This document shows positions 52,486 through 60,886 of a DNA stretch of 64,000 bases, piece after piece. The stretch spans positions 2,604,001-2,668,000 of the forward strand of contig NZ_CP032489.1 of the NCBI RefSeq assembly GCF_003600625.1. Reading direction: 5' to 3'. Each line of letters opens with the position of its first letter. Position 1 is the stretch's first letter. Below the pieces are notes generated by a model. It saw only the letters and a list, made by a program, of their open reading frames with translations, was not told where the DNA came from and did not search any database. The position numbers were made by a program, and so were the translations under genes. Origin of the DNA: Arachidicoccus soli. Its GTDB lineage: Bacteria; Bacteroidota; Bacteroidia; Chitinophagales; Chitinophagaceae.

Positions 52486-53682
52486 CTATGGCAAAACAAT
52501 TATTTTTCCTGCCATAACTGAATTTGGTTTTTCATGTTGAATTTCAAAATGTACGCCCAACTGTTGCAGAATTTTCAAAACTTCCGCTAATGGCATATCT
52601 CTGGGAATTTTTCCAGAAAAAAAGCGAGGACTAAGATTTCCTTTGTAGGCTATACTTACATTATACCACCGACCTATTTGATTCATAATGGTTTCCAAAT
52701 CAGCATTATCAAATTGAAAGAGATTTCTTTTCCATGCAATCACTGCATCAGTATTTACGTCAAATTTCAGATGTATAAAATTATCAGACTGGGCTTGCCA
52801 ACCGGGCTTTAGCACTACTGCTTGATTTCCTACACGAACCCTTAAGGCTCCGCTTAATAAAGTTGTTGCTACCCGTCGATTTTCTTTATAGGCATTAATA
52901 TTAAAAGAAGTCCCAATGTCTTCGACAATTTGGTTATTTACTTTCACTTTAAAAGGTTGTTGTTTATTATGTACAACCTCGAAATAAGCTTCTCCAGTAA
53001 TTGTCACAACTCTATCTTTTCCATTAAAAGAAAGAGGATAGCTGATAGAACTTTCTGCATTTAACCACACTTTTGTACCATCAGATAAAGTGAGTTGCCA
53101 TTGTTGACCTCTGTTAGTCGTAATGGTATTATATATCATTTTGTTAGAAGTGCCGATATATTGAATCGTTCCATTTTTCTTAATTACTGTTACATTTTCC
53201 AAAGAAGCCAAATTACCGTTCTTGGCAGTATCGAGTCTTATCATTTTCCCATTGGCCAAGTGTAATATTGCACCGCTATGACCAGGCAATATCGCTTTAT
53301 TAACCAGTTGGCTCTGGTTTTGTCTATCTTTTGATTTGGTTGAAAAAATTAGATAGCTTCCGACAAAAACAATTATCATTGCGGCAGCGATAGTAGACCA
53401 TCTGCGCCATATTGGAAGTATCTTTTTAGCTGATGATTCCTGCGGGCTTTGCTTATGTATTTCTTTTAGAATAAATTCCAATCGTTGTTTATCAGCATCT
53501 GTATAAGCAGGCGAGGATTCTATTAACGTAAAAAGCCAATCATTAGCCCAAAGTTCTACTAAAGGATCATTAAGCCCAATACGCAGCTCTTCTAATTCTT
53601 CCCTGCTGGCTCTACCTTCGCTATATCTTTGTAAAAGGTATTCAATTCTCTTTTTATTGCTCATGTCATCTACTGATTTCAT
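52486..53682 (-). CDS. FecR family anti-sigma factor
   Basis: 398 residues: a cytoplasmic N-terminus (MSNKKRIEYLLQRYSEGRAS, which may be the real start at 53664), one membrane helix (WSTIAAAMIIVFVGSYLIF, about 95-113), the FecR domain (RGQQWQLTLSDGTKVWLNAE, SSISYPL, GEAYFEVVHNKQQPFKV, IEDIGTSFNINAY) and the C-terminal DUF4974 (FDNADLETIMNQIGRWYNVS). It receives a signal from the STN domain of SusC and controls the adjacent ECF sigma factor. A decayed copy of its beginning lies at 54350-54586. Confidence 0.94.
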   Translation of the reverse strand: MKSVDDMSNKKRIEYLLQRYSEGRASREELEELRIGLNDPLVELWANDWLFTLIESSPAYTDADKQRLEFILKEIHKQSPQESSAKKILPIWRRWSTIAAAMIIVFVGSYLIFSTKSKDRQNQSQLVNKAILPGHSGAILHLANGKMIRLDTAKNGNLASLENVTVIKKNGTIQYIGTSNKMIYNTITTNRGQQWQLTLSDGTKVWLNAESSISYPLSFNGKDRVVTITGEAYFEVVHNKQQPFKVKVNNQIVEDIGTSFNINAYKENRRVATTLLSGALRVRVGNQAVVLKPGWQAQSDNFIHLKFDVNTDAVIAWKRNLFQFDNADLETIMNQIGRWYNVSIAYKGNLSPRFFSGKIPRDMPLAEVLKILQQLGVHFEIQHEKPNSVMAGKIIVLP

Positions 53683-53731
53683 ATAGTAGACAATTTAAAA
53701 TTGATATTGAACTAGTTCTTAATCAATTTTT

Positions 53732-54328
53732 TCAATAGAGGGATAGGATAAATATTAAAAAGAGTATAATCTGATCTTGTTTTTCAATACGTGTACGGAT
53801 CGTATGCAGAGCTTTAACCAAATGATTACGAACTGTATTAGAGGATATTTTCATTGTCGAAGAAATCTCATTATAATTTAATCCTTGTTCTCTACTTAAT
53901 TGGTAAATACGTTTCTGTTGTGGTGGAAGAGCCTCAACAATATCTAAAATTAAGGCTTCACTATCATGTAAAAGCAATGTATTATCAGCATTGTACGCAT
54001 TATTCTGTCGCTGAATAGTTTGGAGCATTTCTTTTATGTGGGCCTCTCTCAAGCTTTTTTTGATCTGATTTAAAGTGAGATTGGAAGCTATTGTAAAGAT
54101 ATATGCTTCCGCATTGTGTATGTCTACTAATAGTTCCCTTTTCTTCCAGATTTTTATAAATACTTCTTGTGTTATATCTGTTGCGATGTTATCATCTTTT
54201 ACCATCTTAAAGATAAACTTGTAAATCCGTTTATCATATCTAAAGAATATTTCAGTAAAAGCCCTTTCATCACTACATCGTAGTAATTCAAAAAGCTGTT
54301 CATTAGAATATAACTGAAATTCTTGCAT
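53732..54328 (-). CDS. ECF RNA polymerase sigma factor (SusCD-associated)
   Basis: 198 residues. Region 2: FTEIFFRYDKRIYKFIFKMV, DITQEVFIKIWKKRELLVDI; region 4: IVEALPPQQKRIYQLSREQG, LNYNEISSTMKISSNTVRNH. This is the Bacteroidota FecI-like sigma-70 group that activates the SusCD locus when glycan is sensed. It ends in a hydrophobic segment (IILFLIFILSLY), which is frequent in this group. It is the first gene of the locus, 49 nt before fecR. Confidence 0.94.
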   Translation of the reverse strand: MQEFQLYSNEQLFELLRCSDERAFTEIFFRYDKRIYKFIFKMVKDDNIATDITQEVFIKIWKKRELLVDIHNAEAYIFTIASNLTLNQIKKSLREAHIKEMLQTIQRQNNAYNADNTLLLHDSEALILDIVEALPPQQKRIYQLSREQGLNYNEISSTMKISSNTVRNHLVKALHTIRTRIEKQDQIILFLIFILSLY

Positions 54329-54349
54329 TAAATATGAATCATATAATCG

Positions 54350-54586
54350 TTAGTGTGAAGTTAATTTAAATATATTCCTTCTACTTAAAAAACTATTTTC
54401 TGTGTTACGAAATAGAAGAAAATAAATAAAAGAGCTGGGGGCGACAAGCAGCTTCTTCAGTTGCCCTATCTCTATGGGAACTCTTTTATGATTGATATTT
54501 CGAGATTTCTCAATAAAGATATTACCAGCCGAAATATTTATTAAATATTGCTGTGAAAGATGTTTTATTCTCTCTTTATTACTCAT
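54350..54586 (-). pseudogene. Decayed fecR 5' fragment
   Basis: The frame starts MSNKERIKHLSQQYL, matching the start of the intact FecR (MSNKKRIEYLLQRYS), and then loses resemblance. The DNA before both starts is also alike: GTAGACAATT followed, after similar bases, by TTGAACTAGT occurs upstream of each (about 53685-53715 and 54607-54637). This is best read as the remains of a second anti-sigma gene or a partial duplication. Confidence 0.6.
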
Positions 54587-54668
54587 GGCATGTATATACT
54601 TCTCTTTGTAGACAATTCAAAAATGATTTTGAACTAGTCTACTATTAAATAATCATAATTTTTTTCTT

Positions 54669-54782
54669 TCAAACTATTACCCCAAACTGGAAAGCCTCCC
54701 CGATGATGAAAAAAAACGCATCTTCGATTATATGGGCTTAATCATCAGGGATTATAAAACTAAAACAACTTATAACAAATAA
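54669..54782 (+). pseudogene. C-terminal remnant of an HTH regulator
   Basis: The frame ending at TAA 54780-54782 reads YPKLESLPDDEKKRIFDYMG then LIIRDYKTKTTYNK. This resembles the short helical tail of Bacteroidota XRE-family regulators (LPEEDKK..F..IDGFLRD.KTK). There is no start and no HTH left. The terminator that follows directly fits an old gene end. Confidence 0.45.
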
Positions 54783-54817
54783 AACAAAGCCCGGCACGAT
54801 GTGCCGGGCTTTGTTTT
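54781..54817. terminator. Strong bidirectional terminator
   Basis: AAAACAAAGCCCGGCAC (54781-54797) and its perfect complement (54801-54817) around a 3-nt loop: a GC-rich stem with A and T tracts on the two sides, lying between the HTH remnant and the immunity-like gene. Confidence 0.92.
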
Positions 54818-54832
54818 ATGTTCTTTTTGCAA

Positions 54833-55147
54833 TTATTCTAAAGCATTAATTATTCTTACTGTACCAATAATTTCCTGTCCTCTTAAAACTTCGTAAGCCT
54901 GATTTAGATTGATAATATCTTGCACAGCTTCTATCATAGTAAATGCTAAGTCGGCTTTAAAAGGACTGCCATATCTGGCTTCTAATGGATTCCCAATTTT
55001 ATAAACAAAACTGAATTGCCGTTCTCCAGTATTTAAGAAAAGCCAATTTACTTTATCATCCTTAGGTTGGTGTGGGGCATTTGCAATATTGCTTTTATGC
55101 AAGGTTAATTCACCAACAAAATTATATTTTCTGTTCTCTGTAAGCAT
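54833..55147 (-). CDS. Small protein, probable immunity partner of a polymorphic toxin
   Basis: 104 residues, acidic-to-neutral, no signal peptide or membrane segment. I recognise no named family; GSPFKADLAFTMIEAVQDII followed by YEVLRGQEIIGTVRII is similar in style to small immunity proteins that end with a beta-strand rich segment. It begins 6 nt after the stop of a toxin-like C-terminal domain, the arrangement of toxin-immunity cassettes, so an immunity role is inferred from position. It has a terminator directly after it. Confidence 0.5.
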   Translation of the reverse strand: MLTENRKYNFVGELTLHKSNIANAPHQPKDDKVNWLFLNTGERQFSFVYKIGNPLEARYGSPFKADLAFTMIEAVQDIINLNQAYEVLRGQEIIGTVRIINALE

Positions 55148-55153
55148 AATAAT

Positions 55154-55459
55154 TTAATGAGGGGTGATGTAAGGCAATGTTTCTTTAGGGAAAACATACG
55201 CTCCAATATCTACATGAGGAAACCAATGTTCAGCAGCATTAACTGGGGCTCGTACTGTTCCCTTTATGATTGAGTAGCCATTAGGATAAAGCCTTTGTCC
55301 ATACCAATGTGCATCTTCAAGAGACTGCGCAAAATACTTGGCTTCTACTCCTCCTTGTTGTAAAGAAAATTTGCCTGTACTTTTTATTATTGTGGATTCC
55401 GTGACATCTACAGCTCTAAATACTGTTGTTCCCCCCTTAGCGGCAACTATTATTTTTTT
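55154..55459 (-). pseudogene. Start-less polymorphic-toxin C-terminal domain (ART-like candidate), in frame behind the CNNM stop codon
   Basis: 101 codons without any ATG or GTG, beginning right after the TAG stop (55460-55462) of the CNNM gene and in the same frame. The peptide has KGGTTVFRAVDVTESTIIKS, then GVEAKYFAQSLEDAHWYGQR and IKGTVRAP, an arrangement I associate with toxin tips of RHS-like and other polymorphic toxins; an ADP-ribosyltransferase-like fold is a guess. Without a start it could only be made by reading through the amber codon, or it is a dead cassette fragment. The immunity-like gene follows at 6 nt. Confidence 0.55.
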
Positions 55460-56818
55460 CTATTCTTCCTTTTCCTTTAATTCATTATTTTCTCTTTCTA
55501 ATAAACGCATTCTCACTTTTTCCACTGAACTTCTATACATTTTCAAAATAGTAATTTCATACCCATCATAATTAATGACTTCTCCTTCAACAGGTACACT
55601 TCCATGTTGATAGGTAATCAAACCTGATAATGTTGAATAATCATCAATCTCAGGTAATTCCACCGGTAAAAATTCATTAATATCTTCAATGGTCTCATGC
55701 GACTGAACCAAGAAACTTCCGTCTGTCTGTACTTCTACAATCGGTTGCTCGGCATCGTGTTCGTCTTGGATATCACCCACTAACTCTTCCAAGATATCTT
55801 CCATTGTCACAATACCGGCAATATCTCCATATTCATCTGTAACGACAGCAATTTGTAAATGATCTTTCTGGAAAGACTTTAAAAGGTCTTTAATCTTCAT
55901 ACTATCAGGAATATAAAAAACAGGCCGGAGTATTTTTTCAATTTCACCTGACTTCCCCTCATTGACAAATTGTAGAATGTCTTTTATAGTCAAAATACCT
56001 ACCAGATCATTGAGTGTTTCGCGATATACAGGATAACGCGAATACCCTTCTTCTACCACCGTATTTACAATCTCATCAAAGCTTACATCAATATCCAAGG
56101 CCACAATATCTTTTCGGTGCGTAAGAATGTCCCTTACCCGACTTGAGTCAAAGTCAAAAACATTGTTGATTAACTCACGTTCCGAATCTTCGATTTCACC
56201 CCCTTCTTCACTCTCTGAAATAATCATTTTTATTTCTTCTTCAGTATGAATATCCTGATCTTTTACCGGATCAATACCCAGCATACGCAGAACAAGGTTA
56301 GCCAAGGAATTAAGTAAGAAAATAAAAGGACGGAAAATAAAGTAAAACGCCCTTAATGGCAATGCCGTTAATAAAGTCGTAGAGGCAGCCTTACGTATGG
56401 CAATAGATTTAGGGGCTAATTCTCCGAATACAATATGAAGAATAGTAATTAATACAAAGGCCAAGACAATAGCAATTTTATCTGCTGTTGCTGCCGCAAT
56501 GGAAAAATTGAAAAGAGAGAATAATTTTTGCACATAAGCAGTCATCACCGATTCGCCAACCCAGCCTAATCCCAAAGATGCCAAGGTTATACCCAATTGT
56601 GTTGCAGCCAGATAATTATCTAAATTATTGGTAACAGTCTTTGCAACATTAATTACTTTAGGAGAAACGCCTTTGACGCTATTAAGTTGAGAGGAACGAA
56701 CTTTTACTATGGCAAACTCTGCGGCTACAAAAAAACCGTTTAACAACACCAGAAAAATAGTCAGGAAAACTTTATATAATTCAGCTGTATTCTCAGCCGG
56801 AGGTATATCTGCAATCAT
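55460..56818 (-). CDS. CNNM/CorC (hemolysin C-like) transporter-associated protein
   Basis: 452 residues: an N-terminal DUF21/CNNM membrane domain with about four helices (FFVAAEFAIVKVRSSQLNSV, LAATQLGITLASLGLGWVGE), two CBS domains (about 215-340; MTHRKDIVALD-like ILTHRKDIVALDIDVSFDEI and GIVTMEDILEELVGDIQDEH) and a C-terminal CorC_HlyC domain (ALIDGR-like VELPEIDDYSTLSGLITYQH). The family takes part in divalent cation, mostly magnesium, handling. The end is highly charged (RENNELKEKEE). The reading frame continues beyond the stop into a toxin-like domain. Confidence 0.93.
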   Translation of the reverse strand: MIADIPPAENTAELYKVFLTIFLVLLNGFFVAAEFAIVKVRSSQLNSVKGVSPKVINVAKTVTNNLDNYLAATQLGITLASLGLGWVGESVMTAYVQKLFSLFNFSIAAATADKIAIVLAFVLITILHIVFGELAPKSIAIRKAASTTLLTALPLRAFYFIFRPFIFLLNSLANLVLRMLGIDPVKDQDIHTEEEIKMIISESEEGGEIEDSERELINNVFDFDSSRVRDILTHRKDIVALDIDVSFDEIVNTVVEEGYSRYPVYRETLNDLVGILTIKDILQFVNEGKSGEIEKILRPVFYIPDSMKIKDLLKSFQKDHLQIAVVTDEYGDIAGIVTMEDILEELVGDIQDEHDAEQPIVEVQTDGSFLVQSHETIEDINEFLPVELPEIDDYSTLSGLITYQHGSVPVEGEVINYDGYEITILKMYRSSVEKVRMRLLERENNELKEKEE

Positions 56819-56922
56819 TTTTTATTGAATGGATAAATACAATATTAAGCTATTTGCCATTAAAGATAAAATATTTTCAATTATATAACAATTTAATTAT
56901 ATTTATTTCACAGTAATCTTAA

Positions 56923-57480
56923 CTAAAAATCTTCTGTTTCAGACTCTTCCGTCTGCTCCTCTTCTGTGTCAGCAGAATCGCCTTCTTCTCCAAACCCCTC
57001 AGTGCCTTTATTGAGATCATATTTTTCCTCAATATCTAAAAATTGATTATTTAACACATTGCCTACACCATATTGTTGCGGACCGATGCCTTCTACCCTA
57101 CTTACGTAAGGAATTTCATTATGGCCGCTTTCATCTTTCTGTACATTAATTAACTCAATCTGAAAAAACCAGTTTTTGACAAAATCATACTCATAAATAA
57201 AATGCTGATTCGTATCACGGATTTCTGATCCGATGATCGTTTCTGCCATCAGCAAGGGTTCGGTACGATAAACTTTATCATATTTTTCCAGCGTTATCTC
57301 ACGGCCGTGCTGCCAAGCATCATTGCTGCGATAAAAGGTAGCCTGATGCTTTTGGTCAAATCCATATGCACTCAAAATACAAGTATGCAATTGCTTAAAA
57401 TTTTGTGTATGTTTAATTACCACATCACGATAAACACCGTAGTCATCTTCGAAATAAACACGAAATTTAAGTAAGGCCAT
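56923..57480 (-). CDS. Plasmid pRiA4b ORF-3-like family protein
   Basis: 185 residues. The stretch LLKFRVYFEDDYGVYRDVVI, LHTCILSAYGFDQKHQATFY and FIYEYDFVKNWFFQIELINV is the PRiA4_ORF3-like pattern. The last 35 residues are strongly acidic (EEGDSADTEEEQTEESETED). No function is established for the family, although members occur near mobile elements. Here it sits between housekeeping genes with no mobile signature. Confidence 0.8.
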   Translation of the reverse strand: MALLKFRVYFEDDYGVYRDVVIKHTQNFKQLHTCILSAYGFDQKHQATFYRSNDAWQHGREITLEKYDKVYRTEPLLMAETIIGSEIRDTNQHFIYEYDFVKNWFFQIELINVQKDESGHNEIPYVSRVEGIGPQQYGVGNVLNNQFLDIEEKYDLNKGTEGFGEEGDSADTEEEQTEESETEDF

Positions 57481-57542
57481 TTTATTCTATATTAATTATA
57501 ATAAGATCATTTTCTATAATAACAGCAAAAACTATGCACAGT

Positions 57543-58961
57543 TTATGGGACAGGCTTCAATCCTAATGCAGCTGCTTTTTCAAGCATTAATTGAAAAGCG
57601 GCATCAAAATCATTCGGAATTTCTCCATCCAAGATAGCTTCCCGTATTGCATCTTTAATAATACCCACATTTTTACTAGGGACGAGATTAAATGTTTGCA
57701 TAATCAGCTCTCCGGAAATAGGTGGTTGCCAATTGCGCATTCTATCAGTCTGTTCTACTTCCTCCATTCGTTTACGCACGAGCTCGAAATTTTGCATATA
57801 ACGACGGACTTTATTCGGGTTTTTGCTCGTAATATCTGCCTCACAAAGTGTCATTAAATCATCTACATTTTCGCCCACATCAAATAATAAACGACGTATG
57901 GCGCTATCCGTAATATTTTCTTTTGTAAGACTCACCGGCCGCATATGCAAAGAAACAAGCTGTTGGACAAACTTCATTTTGTCGTTCAACGGCAATTTTA
58001 ACTGCGCAAAAATTTTAGGAACCATCTTAGCGCCTACTATCTCATGTCCATGAAAAGTCCATCCGTGTCCTTTTTCAAACCTCTTTGTAGCAGGTTTCCC
58101 AATATCGTGCAACAAAGCTGCCCACCTCAACCAGAGATCATTCGTCTTTGCAGCAATGTTATCAATCACCTGAATAGTATGATAAAAATTATCTTTATGG
58201 CCAATCCCTTCGATATTTTCTGCACCGGCTAAAGCCGTCATCTGCGGGAAGATGATCTCCAACAATCCAGTTCTAAACAACAAATCCCAACCTACTGATG
58301 GCCGTTTGGCAAGCATAATCTTATTCAATTCATCTGCAATGCGCTCTTTAGAAATGATTCTAATTCTTTCCTTTTCGGTGACGATTGCTTGTAAGGTATT
58401 GGCTTCAATTGTAAAATTCAACTGTGTCGCAAACCGGATGGCGCGCAACATACGCAGCGGATCGTCACTAAAAGTTTCTTCTGGGCTTAATGGCGTACGG
58501 ATTATTTTGAACTGCAAATCTTTGACCCCTTTAAATGGATCAATCAATTCACCATAATCGCCTTTATTCAAACTAACAGATAGTGCATTAATGGTAAAAT
58601 CTCTCCTGTTTTGATCCTCTTGCAAAGTACCGGGCGACACTTCTGGCTTGCGACTATCGTTGCGATAGCTCTCCGTTCTTGCCCCCACTACCTCTATCTC
58701 TGTGTCTAATAATTTTATTTGTGCAGTACCAAAGGTTTTAAAAATAGTTACATGGGGCTTTGGTTTAAATTTATCGGCAATTTTGTTCGCAAAATCAATT
58801 CCGTTTCCAATGCAGACAATATCTATATCTTTGGTAGCTCGACCAATAATTTTATCACGAACAAAACCACCCACCACATAAGCTGGCGTGTTTGTTTCTG
58901 CTGCAACTGTTGCAACTTTTTTAAAAATAAATAATTCTTTATCAGTACAAGGTATTTGCAT
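57543..58961 (-). CDS. cca: CCA tRNA nucleotidyltransferase with HD domain
   Basis: 472 residues. The nucleotidyltransferase head has AYVVGGFVRDKIIGRATKDI followed by the D-x-D metal motif (DIDIVC); FGTAQIKLLDTEIEVVGART and RRDFTINALSVSLNKG are the next class II motifs; SPEETFSDDPLRMLRAIRFA and the neck follow. An HD hydrolase domain (WAALLHDIGKPATK, about 285-298) adds phosphatase or phosphodiesterase activity. It builds or repairs the 3' CCA of tRNA. The start is set by the family N-terminus. Confidence 0.93.
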   Translation of the reverse strand: MQIPCTDKELFIFKKVATVAAETNTPAYVVGGFVRDKIIGRATKDIDIVCIGNGIDFANKIADKFKPKPHVTIFKTFGTAQIKLLDTEIEVVGARTESYRNDSRKPEVSPGTLQEDQNRRDFTINALSVSLNKGDYGELIDPFKGVKDLQFKIIRTPLSPEETFSDDPLRMLRAIRFATQLNFTIEANTLQAIVTEKERIRIISKERIADELNKIMLAKRPSVGWDLLFRTGLLEIIFPQMTALAGAENIEGIGHKDNFYHTIQVIDNIAAKTNDLWLRWAALLHDIGKPATKRFEKGHGWTFHGHEIVGAKMVPKIFAQLKLPLNDKMKFVQQLVSLHMRPVSLTKENITDSAIRRLLFDVGENVDDLMTLCEADITSKNPNKVRRYMQNFELVRKRMEEVEQTDRMRNWQPPISGELIMQTFNLVPSKNVGIIKDAIREAILDGEIPNDFDAAFQLMLEKAAALGLKPVP

Positions 58962-58970
58962 TATTTCTTT

Positions 58971-59513
58971 TTAATTACCGGCTTTTTGTTCTCTGTAGTT
59001 ATCTAATAGTTCCACTATTTTGTATCTGCTTAGATTTAATAAATTGAAAGGCAATACAGCAAAACCTGAGTTTTTTCTTAAGCTTTGCCAGAAAATAATT
59101 TTCCATAAAATATTTTTTGCCTGATTATATACCACTGAATCGTCAAAAACTTTTAATGCCAAACAATTGTAACTACCCCGTCTTACTTCTCTTATACTAA
59201 TTTGCGCTATTTCATTCCAAGATAATTGAATATTTTCTATGTTAGAAATATATAATTCCGTAGTTAATTCTATAGGTGGTATTTTTTTTAGATATAACTT
59301 AAATGCTTTAATATGAAAGTAGGTAAGTGGCATATAAAATAAAAAAATACCTATGCCTAAGATAATTGCGGGTATAATTAAGTGGATATTTTCATTCTGG
59401 TGAATTATGCAATATGGAACTGCAAAAAATAAAATGAAAATTTCAAATGCGACAAGAAGCACAAAGGGAGCAATTACACCCACTTTATTAAACTCTACCT
59501 GAGTATTCTTCAT
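58971..59513 (-). CDS. Small membrane protein, STM3941-like
   Basis: 180 residues with two adjacent membrane helices (about 12-35 and 43-65, VIAPFVLLVAFEIFILFFAV and IIPAIILGIGIFLFYMPLTY) and a soluble PH-like tail: IELTTELYISNIENIQLSWN, EIAQISI, NSGFAVLPFNLLNLSRYKIV. This resembles the STM3941 family, which has no known role. It lies 4 nt after the glutaminyl cyclotransferase gene, so the two are cotranscribed. Confidence 0.6.
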   Translation of the reverse strand: MKNTQVEFNKVGVIAPFVLLVAFEIFILFFAVPYCIIHQNENIHLIIPAIILGIGIFLFYMPLTYFHIKAFKLYLKKIPPIELTTELYISNIENIQLSWNEIAQISIREVRRGSYNCLALKVFDDSVVYNQAKNILWKIIFWQSLRKNSGFAVLPFNLLNLSRYKIVELLDNYREQKAGN

Positions 59514-59517
59514 AACC

Positions 59518-60324
59518 CTAATTCAATTTTATTTCAAAAATCTTCGGCCAGTTTTTTCCGGTGACTAAAAACGTATTTTTTGCAGAATCATAAGCGATGC
59601 CATTTAATACATCATCTTCTACCACCGGCACACTATTTTGCTGACGGATATTTGTCAAATCAATTGTACCTATTACAGCACCCGTTTTTGGATCTATTTT
59701 CACAATGCTATTGGTTTCCCAAATATTTGCATAAACCACACCATCTACATATTCCAACTCATTAATCATAGGCAAAGGTCCATAACTGTTGGACACAGCA
59801 ATAGTTTTAATGACACTAAAATCTTCCGGGTTCACATAATATAAATTACTGCTACCAGTGCTGATAATTAAATTTTTCCCGTCAGTTGTCATACCCCATC
59901 CTTCATAGGGCCAAGTCATTTCTTTTACTTTATTTAGAGAGGGTAAATCATACACAAAAACCTTATGTTTTTGCCAGGTTAACTGATATAATTTGTTGTT
60001 GACGATACTGATACCTTCTCCAAAGTAAACTGAAGGAAGAGAAACGGATTGCGCCACTTTACCAGTTTGTAAATCGTAAACCAATAATTTACTAGTCCCT
60101 GTATTACCCTTTAACCCGGTACTTTCAAACACTTTACCGTCGTGTAAGAAAAATCCTTCGGTAAATGAATTGGGATCATGTGGAAATACATTCACCACTT
60201 TATAAGAAATACTCGTTGGGGTTTTTACAGTTGCATCATCATTATTGTTTTGACTGTTGCTTTTATTGTTCTTGCAACCAAATCCCAATAATACTAAAGA
60301 TACAATTAAATATTTTTTCATCAA
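59518..60324 (-). CDS. Glutaminyl-peptide cyclotransferase, lipoprotein
   Basis: 268 residues. The signal peptide has the lipobox LLGFGCKNN (cysteine at about residue 17). The body is the five-bladed beta-propeller of plant-type glutaminyl cyclases: VNVFPHDPNSFTEGFFLHDG, KVFESTGLKGNTGTSKLLVY, YFGEGISIVNNKLYQLTWQK and NELEYVDGVVYANIWETNSI, ending with VLNGIAYDSAKNTFLVTGKN. It converts N-terminal glutamine to pyroglutamate, which protects exported proteins; SusD and other surface lipoproteins in this phylum often carry such ends. Confidence 0.92.
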   Translation of the reverse strand: MMKKYLIVSLVLLGFGCKNNKSNSQNNNDDATVKTPTSISYKVVNVFPHDPNSFTEGFFLHDGKVFESTGLKGNTGTSKLLVYDLQTGKVAQSVSLPSVYFGEGISIVNNKLYQLTWQKHKVFVYDLPSLNKVKEMTWPYEGWGMTTDGKNLIISTGSSNLYYVNPEDFSVIKTIAVSNSYGPLPMINELEYVDGVVYANIWETNSIVKIDPKTGAVIGTIDLTNIRQQNSVPVVEDDVLNGIAYDSAKNTFLVTGKNWPKIFEIKLN

Positions 60325-60375
60325 TTGGTTTTTATGACAGGATTTTTGGTAAAATATTATCTTGCTTTAAGAGCG

Positions 60376-60383
60376 CAAAAATA
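60376..60383 (-). promoter_or_regulatory. -7 promoter box of the glutaminyl cyclotransferase operon
   Basis: The complement reads TATTTTTG (TAnnTTTG), about 50 nt before the start codon. Confidence 0.4.
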
Positions 60384-60429
60384 GGAACTCTACGTTACAT
60401 TTATGCATTATTCACAAATCTTAAATGAC

Positions 60430-60840
60430 TTAGTGTTCCGTATCATTAAACACTTCTTCCACTTTTACTTTTGTAAGTCCTAAGTGCAAAAAACCAAGTT
60501 TCCCAGCAGCCTTTCTAGATAAATCAATCGCCCTGCCTTTTTTTGCCATATATGAAGGCATGCGGTCGTTGATATAAACGATTATAGATTTTCCTGTCGC
60601 CAACCTTGTTACACGCACCCAGCTGCGTAGCTTGAAAAAATTGCTTGCGCCTGTCATTTTTTCATGACTAAACTTTGTTCCAATAGCTGTTCGGGAACCA
60701 TCCAGACTTCGACTATAAAAAGATGCTTTACCGTAAACTATTTTACTGGAATCGGTATATTTTATCTGCACTTTATTTTGTGCAAGTACAATATTTGTAC
60801 AGAAAACTAAAGCCATAATTATCAAAATAGAATACTTCAT
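60430..60840 (-). CDS. RlpA-like double-psi beta-barrel protein
   Basis: 136 residues with a signal peptide (MKYSILIIMALVFCTNIVLA). The DPBB domain has VYGKASFYSRSLDGSRTAIG, KFSHEKMTGASNFFKLRSWV, RVTRLATGKSIIVYINDRMP and RAIDLSRKAAGKLGFLHLGL, the RlpA/septal-ring lytic transglycosylase pattern. There is no SPOR domain, so the septum-targeting part of E. coli RlpA is missing. It acts in the cell envelope, perhaps on denuded glycan strands. Confidence 0.88.
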   Translation of the reverse strand: MKYSILIIMALVFCTNIVLAQNKVQIKYTDSSKIVYGKASFYSRSLDGSRTAIGTKFSHEKMTGASNFFKLRSWVRVTRLATGKSIIVYINDRMPSYMAKKGRAIDLSRKAAGKLGFLHLGLTKVKVEEVFNDTEH

Positions 60841-60886
60841 TCGTAACTAAATTTCATTTGAAAATTTATTCAAAAAGAATGCCTTA

